64,000 nt of DNA from Paramacrobiotus metropolitanus (lineage: Eukaryota; Tardigrada; Eutardigrada; Parachela; Macrobiotidae): positions 124,001-188,000 of the forward strand of contig NW_026570330.1 in the NCBI RefSeq assembly GCF_019649055.1, written 5' to 3'. Under the pieces are notes generated by a model that saw only the letters and a program-made list of their open reading frames with translations, did not search any database and was not told where the DNA came from. Position numbers and translations under genes: made by a program. How positions within the stretch are numbered: position 1 is the first letter of the stretch; each line of letters starts with the position of its first letter. This document shows, in pieces, positions 12,275 to 22,295 of the stretch.

Positions 12275-13593
12275 CTACTTGCTGACATTGTGCTCGATGA
12301 CGGTCTTCTCTTCCTTCTTGTACGGCACATTCCCCACGTCGCCGGCCGTCGCGGGCGCATTGGGATCCAGCGCGTGCGCCACCTTCTCGTAGGCGGCCGT
12401 GGCGAGATGCGCGGCGCCCTCAGCCGCTGCGGCAGCGTATCCGCCTGTACAGAGAAAACCATGGAAATTAAATACTGCGCAAGCTGGTGGGGTGCCTGTA
12501 CTACGTGGCAGCTTGTAATGAAAGGCGGAAATCGATCGCTCGTTAAAAACAAGGCGCGCATTAACAATTATCCCGTTTACACCGGCTTAACGGAATTTTT
12601 AAAAATGAATAAAATAAAACGAAATTATACGTATATGGATACGAATGGTAAAACATGAAACAGAAAATGAATCATGAATGGATGCGAATCTACAAAAATA
12701 AAATGCAAATAAAACTTCATAATTATGTCAAGTGCTTGAAACCAGGCCAAGGAAATTCAACAACAAAGATCCGGCAATTATTCATGAATAATCATGAAGG
12801 AATTCAAAAATAAACTGATAAATGATTAAACATTATTGCAGAAATATTGGGAAATTACTGAGAGATTATTCAGGAATGTTTCAGAATTTTTAAGAAACAA
12901 TAAATTACGAAACAAATTAAAAAATTATCAAGGCATTAGTAATTAGTTGATCAGAACGAAATCATAAAAACCTATTTCGAAATTATTAAGGAATTATGAA
13001 GAAATAAATATTGCTGAAAAGTTCAGAAATTGATGAAAAAAAAATTCTTAGAAAAATCTTAACTGTTCATCGCTCTAGGAAAATGATCACAAATTATTGT
13101 AAATTAATAAGAATAAATTGAACGTACCGACGACAGCAGCCGCCGACTGCACATTCTCCCCCACGACGGTGGCCGCGTGCGCCGCGCCCTCCTTGGCCTG
13201 CTCCAGGAAGCTGCGGTTGTCCTGCACGGCGTCCTCGGCCTTATCCAGCTGCTGGTTGACCTTGGTGTTGCTGGCGTCGGTGGCCTGGCGCGTCTTGTCG
13301 ATGGCGGCCTGTGCGGCGTCCTTGCTCTTCTTATCCGCCGCATCCTTGGTCTCCTCCCACTTCTGGCCGGCCTGCTGCTGGACGTCACGGGCCGTATCCT
13401 TCACGTTCTCGGCGGCCTCGTGGGCCTTGCGCTGTACATTGTGGGCGGCATGCTGGGCGTCGTGCTTCAGCTCTTCCTTCTTCTCGTGGGCCGCCTGTTT
13501 CGTCTCGTCCAGCTTGATCTGGCCGGCCTGTTTGGCGTGCTCGGCGGCGGCGCCGGCTTCGTTCTTGGCTTGTTCCCACTTACGATCGGCCAT
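12275..13593 (-). CDS. Group-3 LEA-like hydrophilic protein (211 aa)
   Basis: This is a late-embryogenesis-abundant-type protein; such proteins are largely disordered when hydrated, fold into amphipathic helices on drying and protect proteins and membranes in desiccation-tolerant organisms. Two exons, 13593-13128 (155 codons plus one base) and 12444-12275, join G|GC across an intron with donor GTACGT and acceptor CTGTACAG. The sequence is almost entirely Ala, Lys, Glu, Gln, Asp and His in repeating amphipathic 11-mer-like blocks, for example KWEQAKNEAGAAAEHAKQ at residues 4-21 and KWEETKDAADKKSKDAAQ at about 77-94. There is one tryptophan in each of these two blocks. No mitochondrial presequence, signal peptide or membrane span is visible, so a cytosolic role is likely. 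The C-terminus is less repetitive and ends KKEEKTVIEHNVSK. The family call rests on composition and periodicity, not on a diagnostic motif. Confidence 0.75.
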
Positions 13594-13721
13594 TGTTTTA
13601 TCGAGGATAATAATTCGTCAGAAAAACTGCTTCAGAAAAAGTCAGAAACTAAGATTTGTAAGGTTGCTGTGGTAATCGATTTCGACTGTTAACGTGGCTC
13701 TTGTCTGGCTCGTACACGCGG

Positions 13722-13730
13722 CTTATAAAG
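13722..13730 (-). promoter_or_regulatory. TATA box of the LEA-like gene
   Basis: CTTTATAAG on the minus strand lies 129 bases upstream of the LEA-like ATG. A transcription start about 30 bases downstream would leave a ~100-nt leader. The word is palindromic, so direction is set only by the gene. Confidence 0.5.
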
Positions 13731-13826
13731 ATCTCTGACTGTGGGTCGGGCTGGGAAAGATCCCATTCACCCGTACTTTCGACGGAACGGAAGCTGGCAA
13801 GCTAACTCCACCTCTGCGTGGTTGTC

Positions 13827-13910
13827 ATTGGCTGAAATCCTACAGTACGCGAATGAGCATTGGTTAAACGGTGTAGCACGCCTCGTCCGCACGTACAGCG
13901 CTCCGATTGG
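13827..13910 (-). promoter_or_regulatory. Three CCAAT boxes upstream of the LEA-like gene
   Basis: ATTGG on the plus strand, which is CCAAT on the minus strand, occurs at 13827-13831, 13859-13863 and 13906-13910. All lie 100-190 bases upstream of the TATA box at 13722-13730. Multiple CCAAT boxes are typical NF-Y sites in strongly expressed animal promoters. The assignment is inferred from position and orientation. Confidence 0.45.
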
Positions 13911-13930
13911 CGGATTAGCCAGCGCCTCGT

Positions 13931-14975
13931 GCCCGCCCACCAGCTAGCGGCAGCATCGACCGCACGAGGCAAAAACCCAAACAACGTGAAAGCAGCGCTT
14001 TAGCAGGGGATTTTCGTGTTGTGGTGTTTGATTACGGCTGCGTGTTGGCTTTTGCCTTTTTCTCAATTGCATACCGCTTATCGATAATCAATGGGGAATT
14101 TGTAAACGCTACCGATACGCAATCGCTGACATGTTGCAAAATATGACTAATCAATGAACATAGTGCTCCGGTTACGTTACATCGGAAAATACCATTATGA
14201 TAGATGAGCCATTTGTGAACTATGCATTTTGACCTGGCGCCGGCTTAATTACCGATTATTGACCCGAATTTGCGGTCAGTTTAATTTTAAAAATTACTGC
14301 ATTTTTACAGAGTGTTTTTAACTCCCTTCTGTTCAGCTGATATCTTTGACGGATCAGCGAGTTTGTTTTGATAGTCGAAAAAAATTATTTAGCTGGCGTT
14401 TCTGATTTTCTGAAACATATTTTGTTGGATTAAGTCTGTGTAAAAATTTCTTGGAGAATTTTAGTCTTTTTTCGCTCACCATAACTGATTTTAATTTTAT
14501 TTCTTAATTATAGTTTATTATAGTATTTAATTTTTTCGTGGCTTGCAAAATTAAAACTACAATTACTTTTTATTTATGAAGTAAAATTTATTACAATAAA
14601 CTTATTTATTATAATATTTTTTCATTTATAAAATAAATCACGAATATTTTTTCATTTTATAAATTTCCATTTATCAATAAGAAACACAATATCAAGATGT
14701 GTCTAAGTAAAATTTATTTAATTCTTGGTCACTGTACATTCGCAATTAAAAGGTCTAAAATGATCATAATTATGACGAATGAATTAGAATTATTGCATAA
14801 CAGTATAACACCAATAAATAACATCGCTTTGAAAATTTTCGCTGGAAGCCGCACGACAGATCACAAATAAAAGGCACATTAAACTGTACACCATCCTAAC
14901 ACTGTAACACAAACATCGATGCACGGCAACGGAATGTCAAACAAAAAAGTGCTGATGAGACGCGGGAAGGGGAAA
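13931..14975. other. AT-rich spacer, no feature seen
   Basis: Between the LEA-like promoter and the 3' end of the 118-aa gene the sequence is mostly AT-rich with no supported exon. The 3' UTR of the 118-aa gene must lie at the right edge. Confidence 0.5.
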
Positions 14976-16148
14976 CTAATGCTTTTCCGGCATGCGCACA
15001 TCCTTCAGCAGCTCGTCCTCGGCGCGCTCCTGGGCGCTCTTGGGCGCCTCACGCACGGCGCCGCCCTGACCGTGGGTGACGGGGAAATCGTCACGCAGCC
15101 CGTCGGGTCCGGCCTGGCCTACATAATCAGTCAAAAACATGTCAGAATGTCAAACAAGAGACTTTGATTGCCAACCACAATACCGTGTCAATACGCATTG
15201 ATTTTACATTCGAGGAAAAATTTTTAAAAATATTTAAGTATTTCCAGCAAATTGTCAGTTGCCGGGTTTTGTTAAAAATAATTTTTCTTAGCTTTATTAC
15301 CGGATTAATTTTCGATCTGTAAAAAATAATTCAGCTTGAAATTAATCAAAAAACAAACGTTATTTATTTTCGGATTAGTTTTCAATTTAAAAATTAAGTA
15401 CGCATTAGTTACTAATTAATTTTACTTTTCGGTTCGTCTTCGCCGTGCTACGCATCGCGTTTTACTCGACTTCCGGTACCCCAGCTGGCGCAAAATGATT
15501 TTTAAATTTAAAATAAAACACTGGAAAAATGTAATCCAAAATTGAAAATCTGCACAACGACCGGATAATTATATTCCAGTAAATTACAAGCAGCTGTTCC
15601 ATAATTAAAATTGATTCAGTTCCATTTTTCTCAATTAAATTCTGAAATAATGAAATTTTCATTCATCAAGCAGACTACTCTAAGTCTACTCGTCACGTCA
15701 AGAAATTAATTCGAAAATATTAAAAAATGAAGCTGGAAAATTACAGTACAAATTCTAAAAAAACTGTGAGAATGTTTTGAAAAGCAATTTCAATTATAAA
15801 TAAGCGAGGTGAACTATAAAAATAATAAAATTTTAAAATGTTAAATTGAATTTCTTATTTCCACAAGAAATCACCGATCACGTGAGCTAGACTTTGATTT
15901 TTCTCGGATCGCATCATCGCCATCCATCCCTCACCTGTCGCGGGTGGAAAATATCCAGCCAGATCCTTATCAGCGATGGGGATGCCCTGATTGAGGAGGT
16001 CCTGATCGGCGGCGTGGTGGCGCGCCTCGGCCATATCGGCCGCCAGATACTTGTCTGCCGTGGCGATGCTGGTCTCCGGCGGATGGACGGGATGCACGCT
16101 GTGCGCCTCCGCTCCCACCTCACCGCTGCTCTGCCTCCGCAGCGACAT
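14976..16148 (-). CDS. Uncharacterised small hydrophilic protein (118 aa)
   Basis: I do not recognise this protein. Exon 1 is 16148-15935 (71 codons plus one base, donor ACAG|GTGAGG). Exon 2 is 15118-14976 (acceptor TTATGTAG), joining G|GC in frame and ending in TAG. The product is polar and probably disordered: His, Ala, Asp and Glu are common, and a loose repeat is visible, with ATADKYLAADMAEARHH followed by PIADKDLAGYFPPATG. It has no signal peptide, transmembrane segment or cysteine pattern. Its hydrophilic make-up, small size and position next to a LEA-like gene suggest a hydrophilin-type stress protein, but nothing in the sequence proves a function. Confidence 0.6.
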
Positions 16149-17191
16149 TATTCCGACAAATTCCCGAGAAAATATTCAACAGATTCACCACACACTCGCT
16201 GCAGGAAAAATGAGAACAAATTAGCCAGCGCTGTCTGAAAAAAAGGGAACCAAAAGTAGCGCGTCAGCTGATGCGGGATTACGCGGCACAAATTACGATC
16301 GCAGTGTGTTGCGTGAGAAATCATAAACACCTCAAGGAGAATCGTACAGTAGCGTACCTGTGTAATATTAAAAATCCGCAGGCTACAGTCTAGGCGATAC
16401 ACTTTTACCGAATTTTGTGTCGGACTCGTTAAAAAGCTCTCTGCCGAATAAAACCGTATTAAAACCTGTTTTAACGGTGTTTGCCTGTTTGGTAACACGG
16501 AATTATGGCTGTTTTCCTTGAGCGCAGCGTTAGCATTGCGCAACCGGTCTAAACAAAGCTGACGTCACGTACAAAGGCACGGCTGGCTGCGCTGTGTTCG
16601 ACAACTTCTACTACTGTGTGTTGTGTTGTCTACCATGAAATGACGGCTTGCGCCTATTCTACCGATCTGTCAGGCGGCAGCGGATTACTGAGCGATTAGA
16701 ATGCGCATCGTTTTCCCAAACCCATTCATTTTCGAATTTCTTGGGTTATTTTCATGAATTCAGTATTTATTTTGCAAATCACCGAATGCTTGTGCCTTGT
16801 GGAATATATTTTATTTAGAATTGTTAAAACAATAAAATTTCAATGTTCGACGTTTTGCAAAACTTGGCTGGATTGCCTGATCCTGCGTGTGTTGCTACCG
16901 TGAAATTATCGCTTGCGCCTTTTCTTCACTGATCTGCGCAGATGCAAATCATGCAGCTGATCAGAATGAACGTCACTTTTTCCAAACCCATTCATTTCAA
17001 ATTTCCTTCTTTATTTTTTTGAATTCGTTTTGCATTTCACCGAATGTTTGTGGATTACTTGAGTTTAAATTTTTTAAAAAGTTAATAAAATCGCCATTGG
17101 ACTTTGTACTTGTCCTGCCAGTGGATTATTTTAATTTATTTCGCGAATTGTGCATTCTTCCTGGACAGTCTTCCCGAATTATTCCCCCAGC
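16149..17191. other. Divergent promoter region with an internal duplication
   Basis: This spacer separates the start codons of a minus-strand and a plus-strand gene and must hold both promoters. A block at 16620-16845 is repeated at 16885-17100. Both copies carry CTACC(A/G)TGAAAT.A.CGCTTGCGCC, a CTGATCTG-like word, CCAAACCCATTCATTT and CACCGAATG in order. The duplicated copy lies immediately upstream of the coiled-coil gene. Confidence 0.5.
16620..17100. repeat. Two-copy tandem duplication upstream of the coiled-coil gene
   Basis: The two ~220-base copies (about 16620-16845 and 16885-17100) share ordered words despite many substitutions, for example TTTCCCAAACCCATTCATTTTCGAATTTC against TTTCCAAACCCATTCATTTCAAATTTC. 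The downstream copy reaches to within 100 bases of the ATG at 17192, so it probably forms part of the promoter or leader. Confidence 0.55.
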
Positions 17192-17578
17192 ATGCCCGAG
17201 AACACTCCCCCACCCTCCCTCCGCACCGCCACCGCCGCCGACCGTCCCTACGCCGGCATCCTCTCCCAATCCAGCCCGGCCACCGTGGACTTCATCCTGG
17301 ACATGTACGAACAGGAAGACCGTCGCCGTGAGCTGGAAGAGCGCAAACGCCTCCTGGAAGCCCGTCTCCTGGAGCTCAGTGAACGCCTCCGCGAGCTGGA
17401 ACAGCTCAAAGCCAAGCTGCAGCGTGAACGCGACACCCTGGAACGGGAGTGCCAGGATATGGAGGCCCGCGTGGATCATCTGGAGCAGCTGGTGCAGGAG
17501 GCGCAGCAGGAAGGGGAGCCTCTGTCGGAGAACGGAGATAATGGTCCTGAATGGCCGGATGCAGAGGAGGCGCTGTAA
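17192..17578 (+). CDS. Small coiled-coil protein (128 aa)
   Basis: A single-exon frame with strongly GC-rich codon use. It starts at the first ATG and ends in TAA; the in-frame codons just upstream contain no other ATG. Residues 1-30 are Pro/Thr/Ser/Ala-rich. Residues about 32-108 form one long, highly charged coiled coil (EEDRR, LEERKRLLEARLLELSERL) with leucine at heptad spacing and almost no helix breakers. The C-terminal ~20 residues are acidic. The coiled coil should make it a dimer or an adaptor. No basic DNA-binding region precedes the zipper, so a bZIP factor is unlikely. I cannot name the family. An intronless gene of this size could also be a retrocopy, but no poly-A tract or flanking repeat is evident. 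Confidence 0.65.
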   Translation: MPENTPPPSLRTATAADRPYAGILSQSSPATVDFILDMYEQEDRRRELEERKRLLEARLLELSERLRELEQLKAKLQRERDTLERECQDMEARVDHLEQLVQEAQQEGEPLSENGDNGPEWPDAEEAL

Positions 17579-19122
17579 GATGGTGCGCAGAATGCAGGAT
17601 CGGTTTGTGGTTGACTGTGATATTAGAATTCGGCTTGGGGATTTTAAGGGATAGGATGGCTATTGGTTCTTTATTTTTCGGAGGCTGTTTTTTCAGTTTC
17701 TCGCGTTTTTATTCTCTCAACGTGTCCAGCGGGTATTTTCTCTTGTATTTGTGCCAGTTGACTGTTTCTCATAATTTTGCCGGGTTTTAAATGTTGATTA
17801 CGGCTTGATGCTGAATCTGTATGTTTTTTCATGAGCTTGAATTAAAGTCGTATTTTTATAATTCGTGCCAGATTTGCGGTCGCATTAGTTGATAATGTAT
17901 TTTTTTAAAATATGCACAAATTAAGTGGTGCCAAATATCGGCAATAAAGTAAAAAAATTACAGAAGTCGCGTCGATTAAATGTTTTACTGCAGTTTTAGC
18001 AGTAAATTAACGGGAACTCAAGCGCTGAATTAAATCGGTATTTTTGTAGCGCGTTTTTCTTAATTCTTCCCAGATTTACGTTCGCATTAGTCAGAATTTT
18101 TATTGATACTTTATACAAATTTCGCGATGATAAAAGCAGCGTCCCAGAAACTAGTGATGTGCTACTACAGCTTCATGCTACCTTACTTACTATTTACTAA
18201 TCTACCAAAACTTTTACTTACTATTACTTACTATTAACCCCAAAATTTTTGAAATACTTACTATTACTTACTATTCCCATTTTTCCCAACCAATTACTTA
18301 CTAATTATACTAAATAAATTTTATCTAATTTTTAATTTAAAGTTATTATCATTCTTGGGACGCTTGTGCGTTTCATGAAGTAATCAAAATGTACTGTACT
18401 TTATGCGAATCTATGGTGTAAAGGCAAAATCTAACAGTACAACTGCGCTGCACAATCGGCTTGCCAGGCTGCTGCTGCATTGCAGTGTTTCAAATCCTAT
18501 AATTATAAGTACTTTACGTAACCGCAGTTTCGGGTTGGCGGTACATTGCGTTTACGTGAACAGCAATACCACCGTCTGTTAGGGCACCAACTTTAGTATG
18601 CATCACCATTAATGATGAACCTGCCCTAATACAGCAATGAGTCTTCTGGATATTCGAAAAAATTCGATTAGTAAATGAATTAGTAAATAACTTTTTTTAG
18701 CGAAAGCCAAATCTTACTATTTACTTACTATTTACTATTGTAGCTGAATATTTACTTACTTTTACTAATCTTGGCTGTAAAACTTTACTGTTTACTACAC
18801 ATTTAATTTCAGGGAAGCTTTTACTAATTAACCAGCACTTATTTAGTTTTATTTAGTAGCACATCACTACCAGAAACGTCCCAAAATATTAGTAACTCGA
18901 CAGTCTGCGTCGATTAATTTTGTACAGTTCAATGCTTCAAACGATAAATCAGTGTTTAATGCGATATAAAATTCGGTAAAATCGTTATTAAGAAATTAGG
19001 AAACGCAAAATCCGACCAATCAGTAAGCGGATAAAAGATGTCAACAAATAAATAAAATATCCGATGCCAGTGGAAATGTCGACGGAACCCACAGGGAAAT
19101 CTCAGCCAATACGGAACGGAAT
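17579..19122. other. Spacer containing a hAT-like MITE
   Basis: No coding exon is visible between the coiled-coil gene and the stop codon of the minus-strand SNRPA1 gene. About half the spacer is one complete 718-bp MITE, listed separately. The remainder is AT-rich. Confidence 0.55.
18152..18869. mobile_element. hAT-like MITE, 718 bp, complete copy
   Basis: The element starts TAGTGATGTGCTACTA and ends with the exact inverse TAGTAGCACATCACTA. It is flanked by a perfect 8-bp direct repeat, CCAGAAAC, at 18144-18151 and 18870-18877. An 8-bp target duplication with TAGTG-type ends is the signature of the hAT superfamily. Next to each end are clusters of TTACTTACTATT words in inverted arrangement, as expected for transposase-binding subterminal repeats. 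No transposase frame exists, so the element is non-autonomous. A second copy of exactly the same length lies at 54863-58751, where it is interrupted by another insertion. Confidence 0.88.
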
Positions 19123-21603
19123 TCATTCGATCTCCATGTCGTCTTCTTCCTCGACAATATTCCCACCTAAACAAGAAATTCCCAGTTGATTCATCTAACG
19201 GGGCAAATAATCGCCAATTTCAACCAAATAACAACCGATTTTTTAACCGATTAATAAGCATATTTTCATCAAATAACAGGCAAAAATAATTAATAATAAC
19301 CCGTTATTACTTAAATAATAGGCAATTATCTGTAAATGCCAATTTTAACCAAATAACAAACAACTTTTTTAACTGAGAATACGCATATTTAATCAAAATA
19401 CAGGTAACAATAATAACCAGTTTGTATTTAAATAATAGGCAATTACCTGTAAATGTCAAACTTAACCAAATAACAACCATTTTTTTAAACTGAGAATAAG
19501 CATATTTAATCAAAATACAGGTAATAATAACAACCAGTTTGTTCTTAAATAACAGGCAATTATCTGCGAATTACCCGCAGCGACGGCCTCGCCGTTGGTG
19601 GCCGGCTGACTGCCGGGGATTTCGCCGGCGGCCAGCATCTCGTGTAAACGTTCCACTTCCTCCAGAGAGCGGGCGTTGGCTATGGCGTTCTACCAACCAT
19701 GACATCATCAATTCAAAATTATCATCAATTATTACCAAATTATCATCAAATTTTCATTATTATTATTACTATTAATTTAAAAGAAAGAAAAACAAGCGAA
19801 CGCCGAAAGCGAAGCGAAGAACACTTCTTATTAAAACACCAAAATTACTGTATAAAAATAGTGAAGCCATAACGATTTTCAAATACAGCCAGGCTAACCT
19901 TGATAGCTTCCACTTCCGCCGCGGATCGTCCGGCTGTCGCCGCCGCCAGGACGCTGGGTTCAGCGGTGGCCACACCAGCCACGACGGTTTTGGTCTTCTG
20001 GCCCAGTTCCTTCTCCAGCTGGCGGCCTTTTTTTCCCTTAAACATCGCGGCGGCTTCGTCGCGCTCCTGCAAAAAAAACGTACAATCTAGTTTTCCAGCT
20101 GCCGACATTTTTCTCAATTTTTACGATTTATTTGTAACGATTGTTTATGGTTTATTTTTCCCAACTGAACCACCAGATTTACTAGTCTGCCATTAACGAA
20201 GAAAGAAAAAGTTAACTTAAAAAACTGAAAAGTAAAACCAAGGTTCTGGTAAGCTGAAACTTTTTTGATAAGATATTAATTCAATAAAAAATAACTAAAA
20301 AATCTGGAAACCTTGCCTGTTGTTTGATCTTGCGGAAATCCAGGACGCGCAGCGAGGGTATCCGGTGAATAACGTACAGTCGGTACTGCGGATGATTGGA
20401 GACGGGATTGCGTGTGAGACTGCAGTCACAAGCAAATCGTGCGACAAATTAATCCCAATTGCTCAAAGTGCCTCTCTGCATCGGCGCATCATTCACCTCA
20501 AATACTGCAGCTTCTTCAGCGGCGCCAGCGCATCTAGATCGCCCAACTCCTGCATCATGTTATTAGTCAGTATGAGCGACTCTAGCGACGGCAAAGATTC
20601 TTGCAAATTTTCACCAATGCGACTAGAAGCACAATCCACAAGAGATTAAATAATTCAATAATAAATTCGCCATAATTCGCACATATCGTCTTTCTTCGCT
20701 TTTACTGTTCTTAAATAATTAGTTTAGTATTTAATTACCTAATAAAAACTTTAAAATTGTAAACTGGGAATGAAACATACTGTACATTTATCATAGGAAT
20801 CATCCAAACAAGGCAACAGAAAAGAATAAAAATTAAAATATTCATTACTAAATAAGAAAATTAACGGCTAAAAATGACTTCTGGATTCATTTTGGACTTC
20901 ATAAAAGTGATATAATTTCATTAATTATTTTTTAGATTATAAAAATTCTTCAGTTATACAGTTACTAAGATTTAAGTAATTATTGCCCATTTACAATATT
21001 TCAAACCATTTAAACTGATTTTTAAACCATGTAAAGTTTTAAACTGATTTAATTCATAATTTTTCAAAAATAATTCAACGATGTCATCCAAATCCCTGTA
21101 CAACATTACGAAACAGCCCTACGCCAGTACAGAATCTACTGTTTTGCGCCGCAGTGCGGTCGCTACAAGCCGTAAGCGCGCTGCTCAGCTTTCGCATGAG
21201 CAAATGGGAGAAGCTCGAATGGCTGTCATCCCAGAAAAACAAATTGCAATGCAGATAAAACATCACCAAATCGCCTGTGTTACCATATGCGGTTGTTGTT
21301 GCAGAGGAGCGTCTTGAGACGATAAAGCAGCGGGAACCCGTCGATTTTGCGGATATCATTGTCGGAGAAGTCGATACAGTCAAACTGATCCTATAAAAGA
21401 AATGCCAAATTGAACATTTATTATAAATAATATATTCACCGAGCGCTTTTTAAAAAAATCAAGTAATAAAGTAAACAAACCAGAGTGGCGCCCAGGTTCT
21501 CGATAACGGTAACTTTGGCTCCTCGCAAGTCTAGCATGCGTTCCTGGCAGGGATTGAAGCACTGCGGCGCTCTCTGGATTACATCGGCGGTTAGCTTCAC
21601 CAT
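19123..21603 (-). CDS. SNRPA1: U2 small nuclear ribonucleoprotein A'
   Basis: U2A' binds stem-loop IV of U2 snRNA with U2B'' and is a core part of the U2 snRNP that selects the branch point. Seven exons join in frame: 21603-21481, 21390-21284, 20622-20497, 20419-20317, 20066-19899, 19689-19575 and 19166-19123, giving 261 aa against 255 in human. The N-terminus (MVKLTADVIQRAP), the LDLRG and VIENLGATLDQFD leucine-rich repeats, the FSDNDIRKIDGFPLL and ILTNN repeats, RLYVIHRIPSLRVLDF and the MFKGKKG motif all match the family in order. The tail is acidic, as usual. The intron between exons 4 and 5 has donor CAG|GCAAGG and acceptor TTGCAG, a GC-AG intron; only this junction gives the family sequence KIKQQ-ERDEA. 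The divergent PWWP gene starts 0.7 kb away. Confidence 0.96.
19205..19570. repeat. Three-copy ~120-bp tandem repeat in the last SNRPA1 intron
   Basis: Three head-to-tail copies share AAGCATATTT(A/T)ATCAAA, ACAGG(T/C)AA.AAT, TTAAATAA(T/C)AGGCAATTA.CTG and AACCAAATAACAA in order. The third copy runs right up to the donor of exon 6: its AATTATCTGCGAATTACCC replaces the AATTACCTGTAAATG seen in the other copies. Each unit therefore carries a sequence similar to the genuine donor on the minus strand. Confidence 0.65.
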
Positions 21604-22295
21604 TCTGAGCGTAGATTATCAGCAATGTATGAAAAAAACGACAGGTGGACAGGATGACGGAATAATAAACCAGGGAAAGTCGAAACAGTGGAAGAGCCAA
21701 AACATTCCAAATCCACAAGTGACAACTGGAGATTTTAGAAATTCAGACGAGGAAATAGGAGGCGAGCGTCACGAGACGAAGTTGACTTAATTTAACTTGG
21801 CAACGCCGCCCTTGCGTAGTCACTGCCAAACAAAGGTAGCGTGCGTTGCAACCGCCCGCGAGGGGCAGTTATCGCTCGTCACCGTACTCTGTTACTTCCG
21901 GTTCTCTCGATCCGTTTTCACTTTTCAGACATGTCACTCAGTCACTCGTAGGTTTTTTAGTGCAGTTTCTGTTTTCTGTTTCTGATCGAAACTTTCAAGT
22001 TCAAGATCCAAGAATTTTACCCTGGTCGGTAGTCTGATTGTAGATTGCAGTGATTTTGACAGTTTCGACTTCCGGGCTGTATTTACTCTGCCAGGTTTTG
22101 AGAACACCTACGCATTTTGATTTGTTACGCTGTTGAGTGTTGCTACTGTTGCAGTAGCAACTGCAAATTCAGATTTTTGATGCATTTGAAGTTCTGAACT
22201 CTTGCAGTTGTCCGCGTTGTCGAATTGTGACTGACTGACTGTCGTGTAGTTGCCCCTTGGTCCTTGGAATTCTAACTTACGGAGGAACTGCGGGG
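21604..22295. promoter_or_regulatory. Bidirectional promoter region, SNRPA1 and PWWP gene
   Basis: The start codons of SNRPA1 (minus) and the PWWP gene (plus) face away from each other across 692 bases. This short spacer must hold both promoters and leaders. I see no strong TATA box in it, which fits housekeeping promoters. No coding feature is supported. Confidence 0.45.

Noticed and set aside
13118-13692. Long plus-strand frames opposite the LEA-like exon
   Set aside because: They are antisense shadows of a repetitive GC-rich exon; the minus strand has the splice sites, composition and promoter.
16887-17654. 255-codon plus-strand frame covering the coiled-coil gene
   Set aside because: It is a different frame from the coiled-coil ORF; its Pro/Arg/Ser-rich product is a frame-shifted reading of the GC-rich coding sequence.
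19205-19570. CRISPR-like array
   Set aside because: Units are contiguous tandem copies without unique spacers, in a eukaryotic intron.
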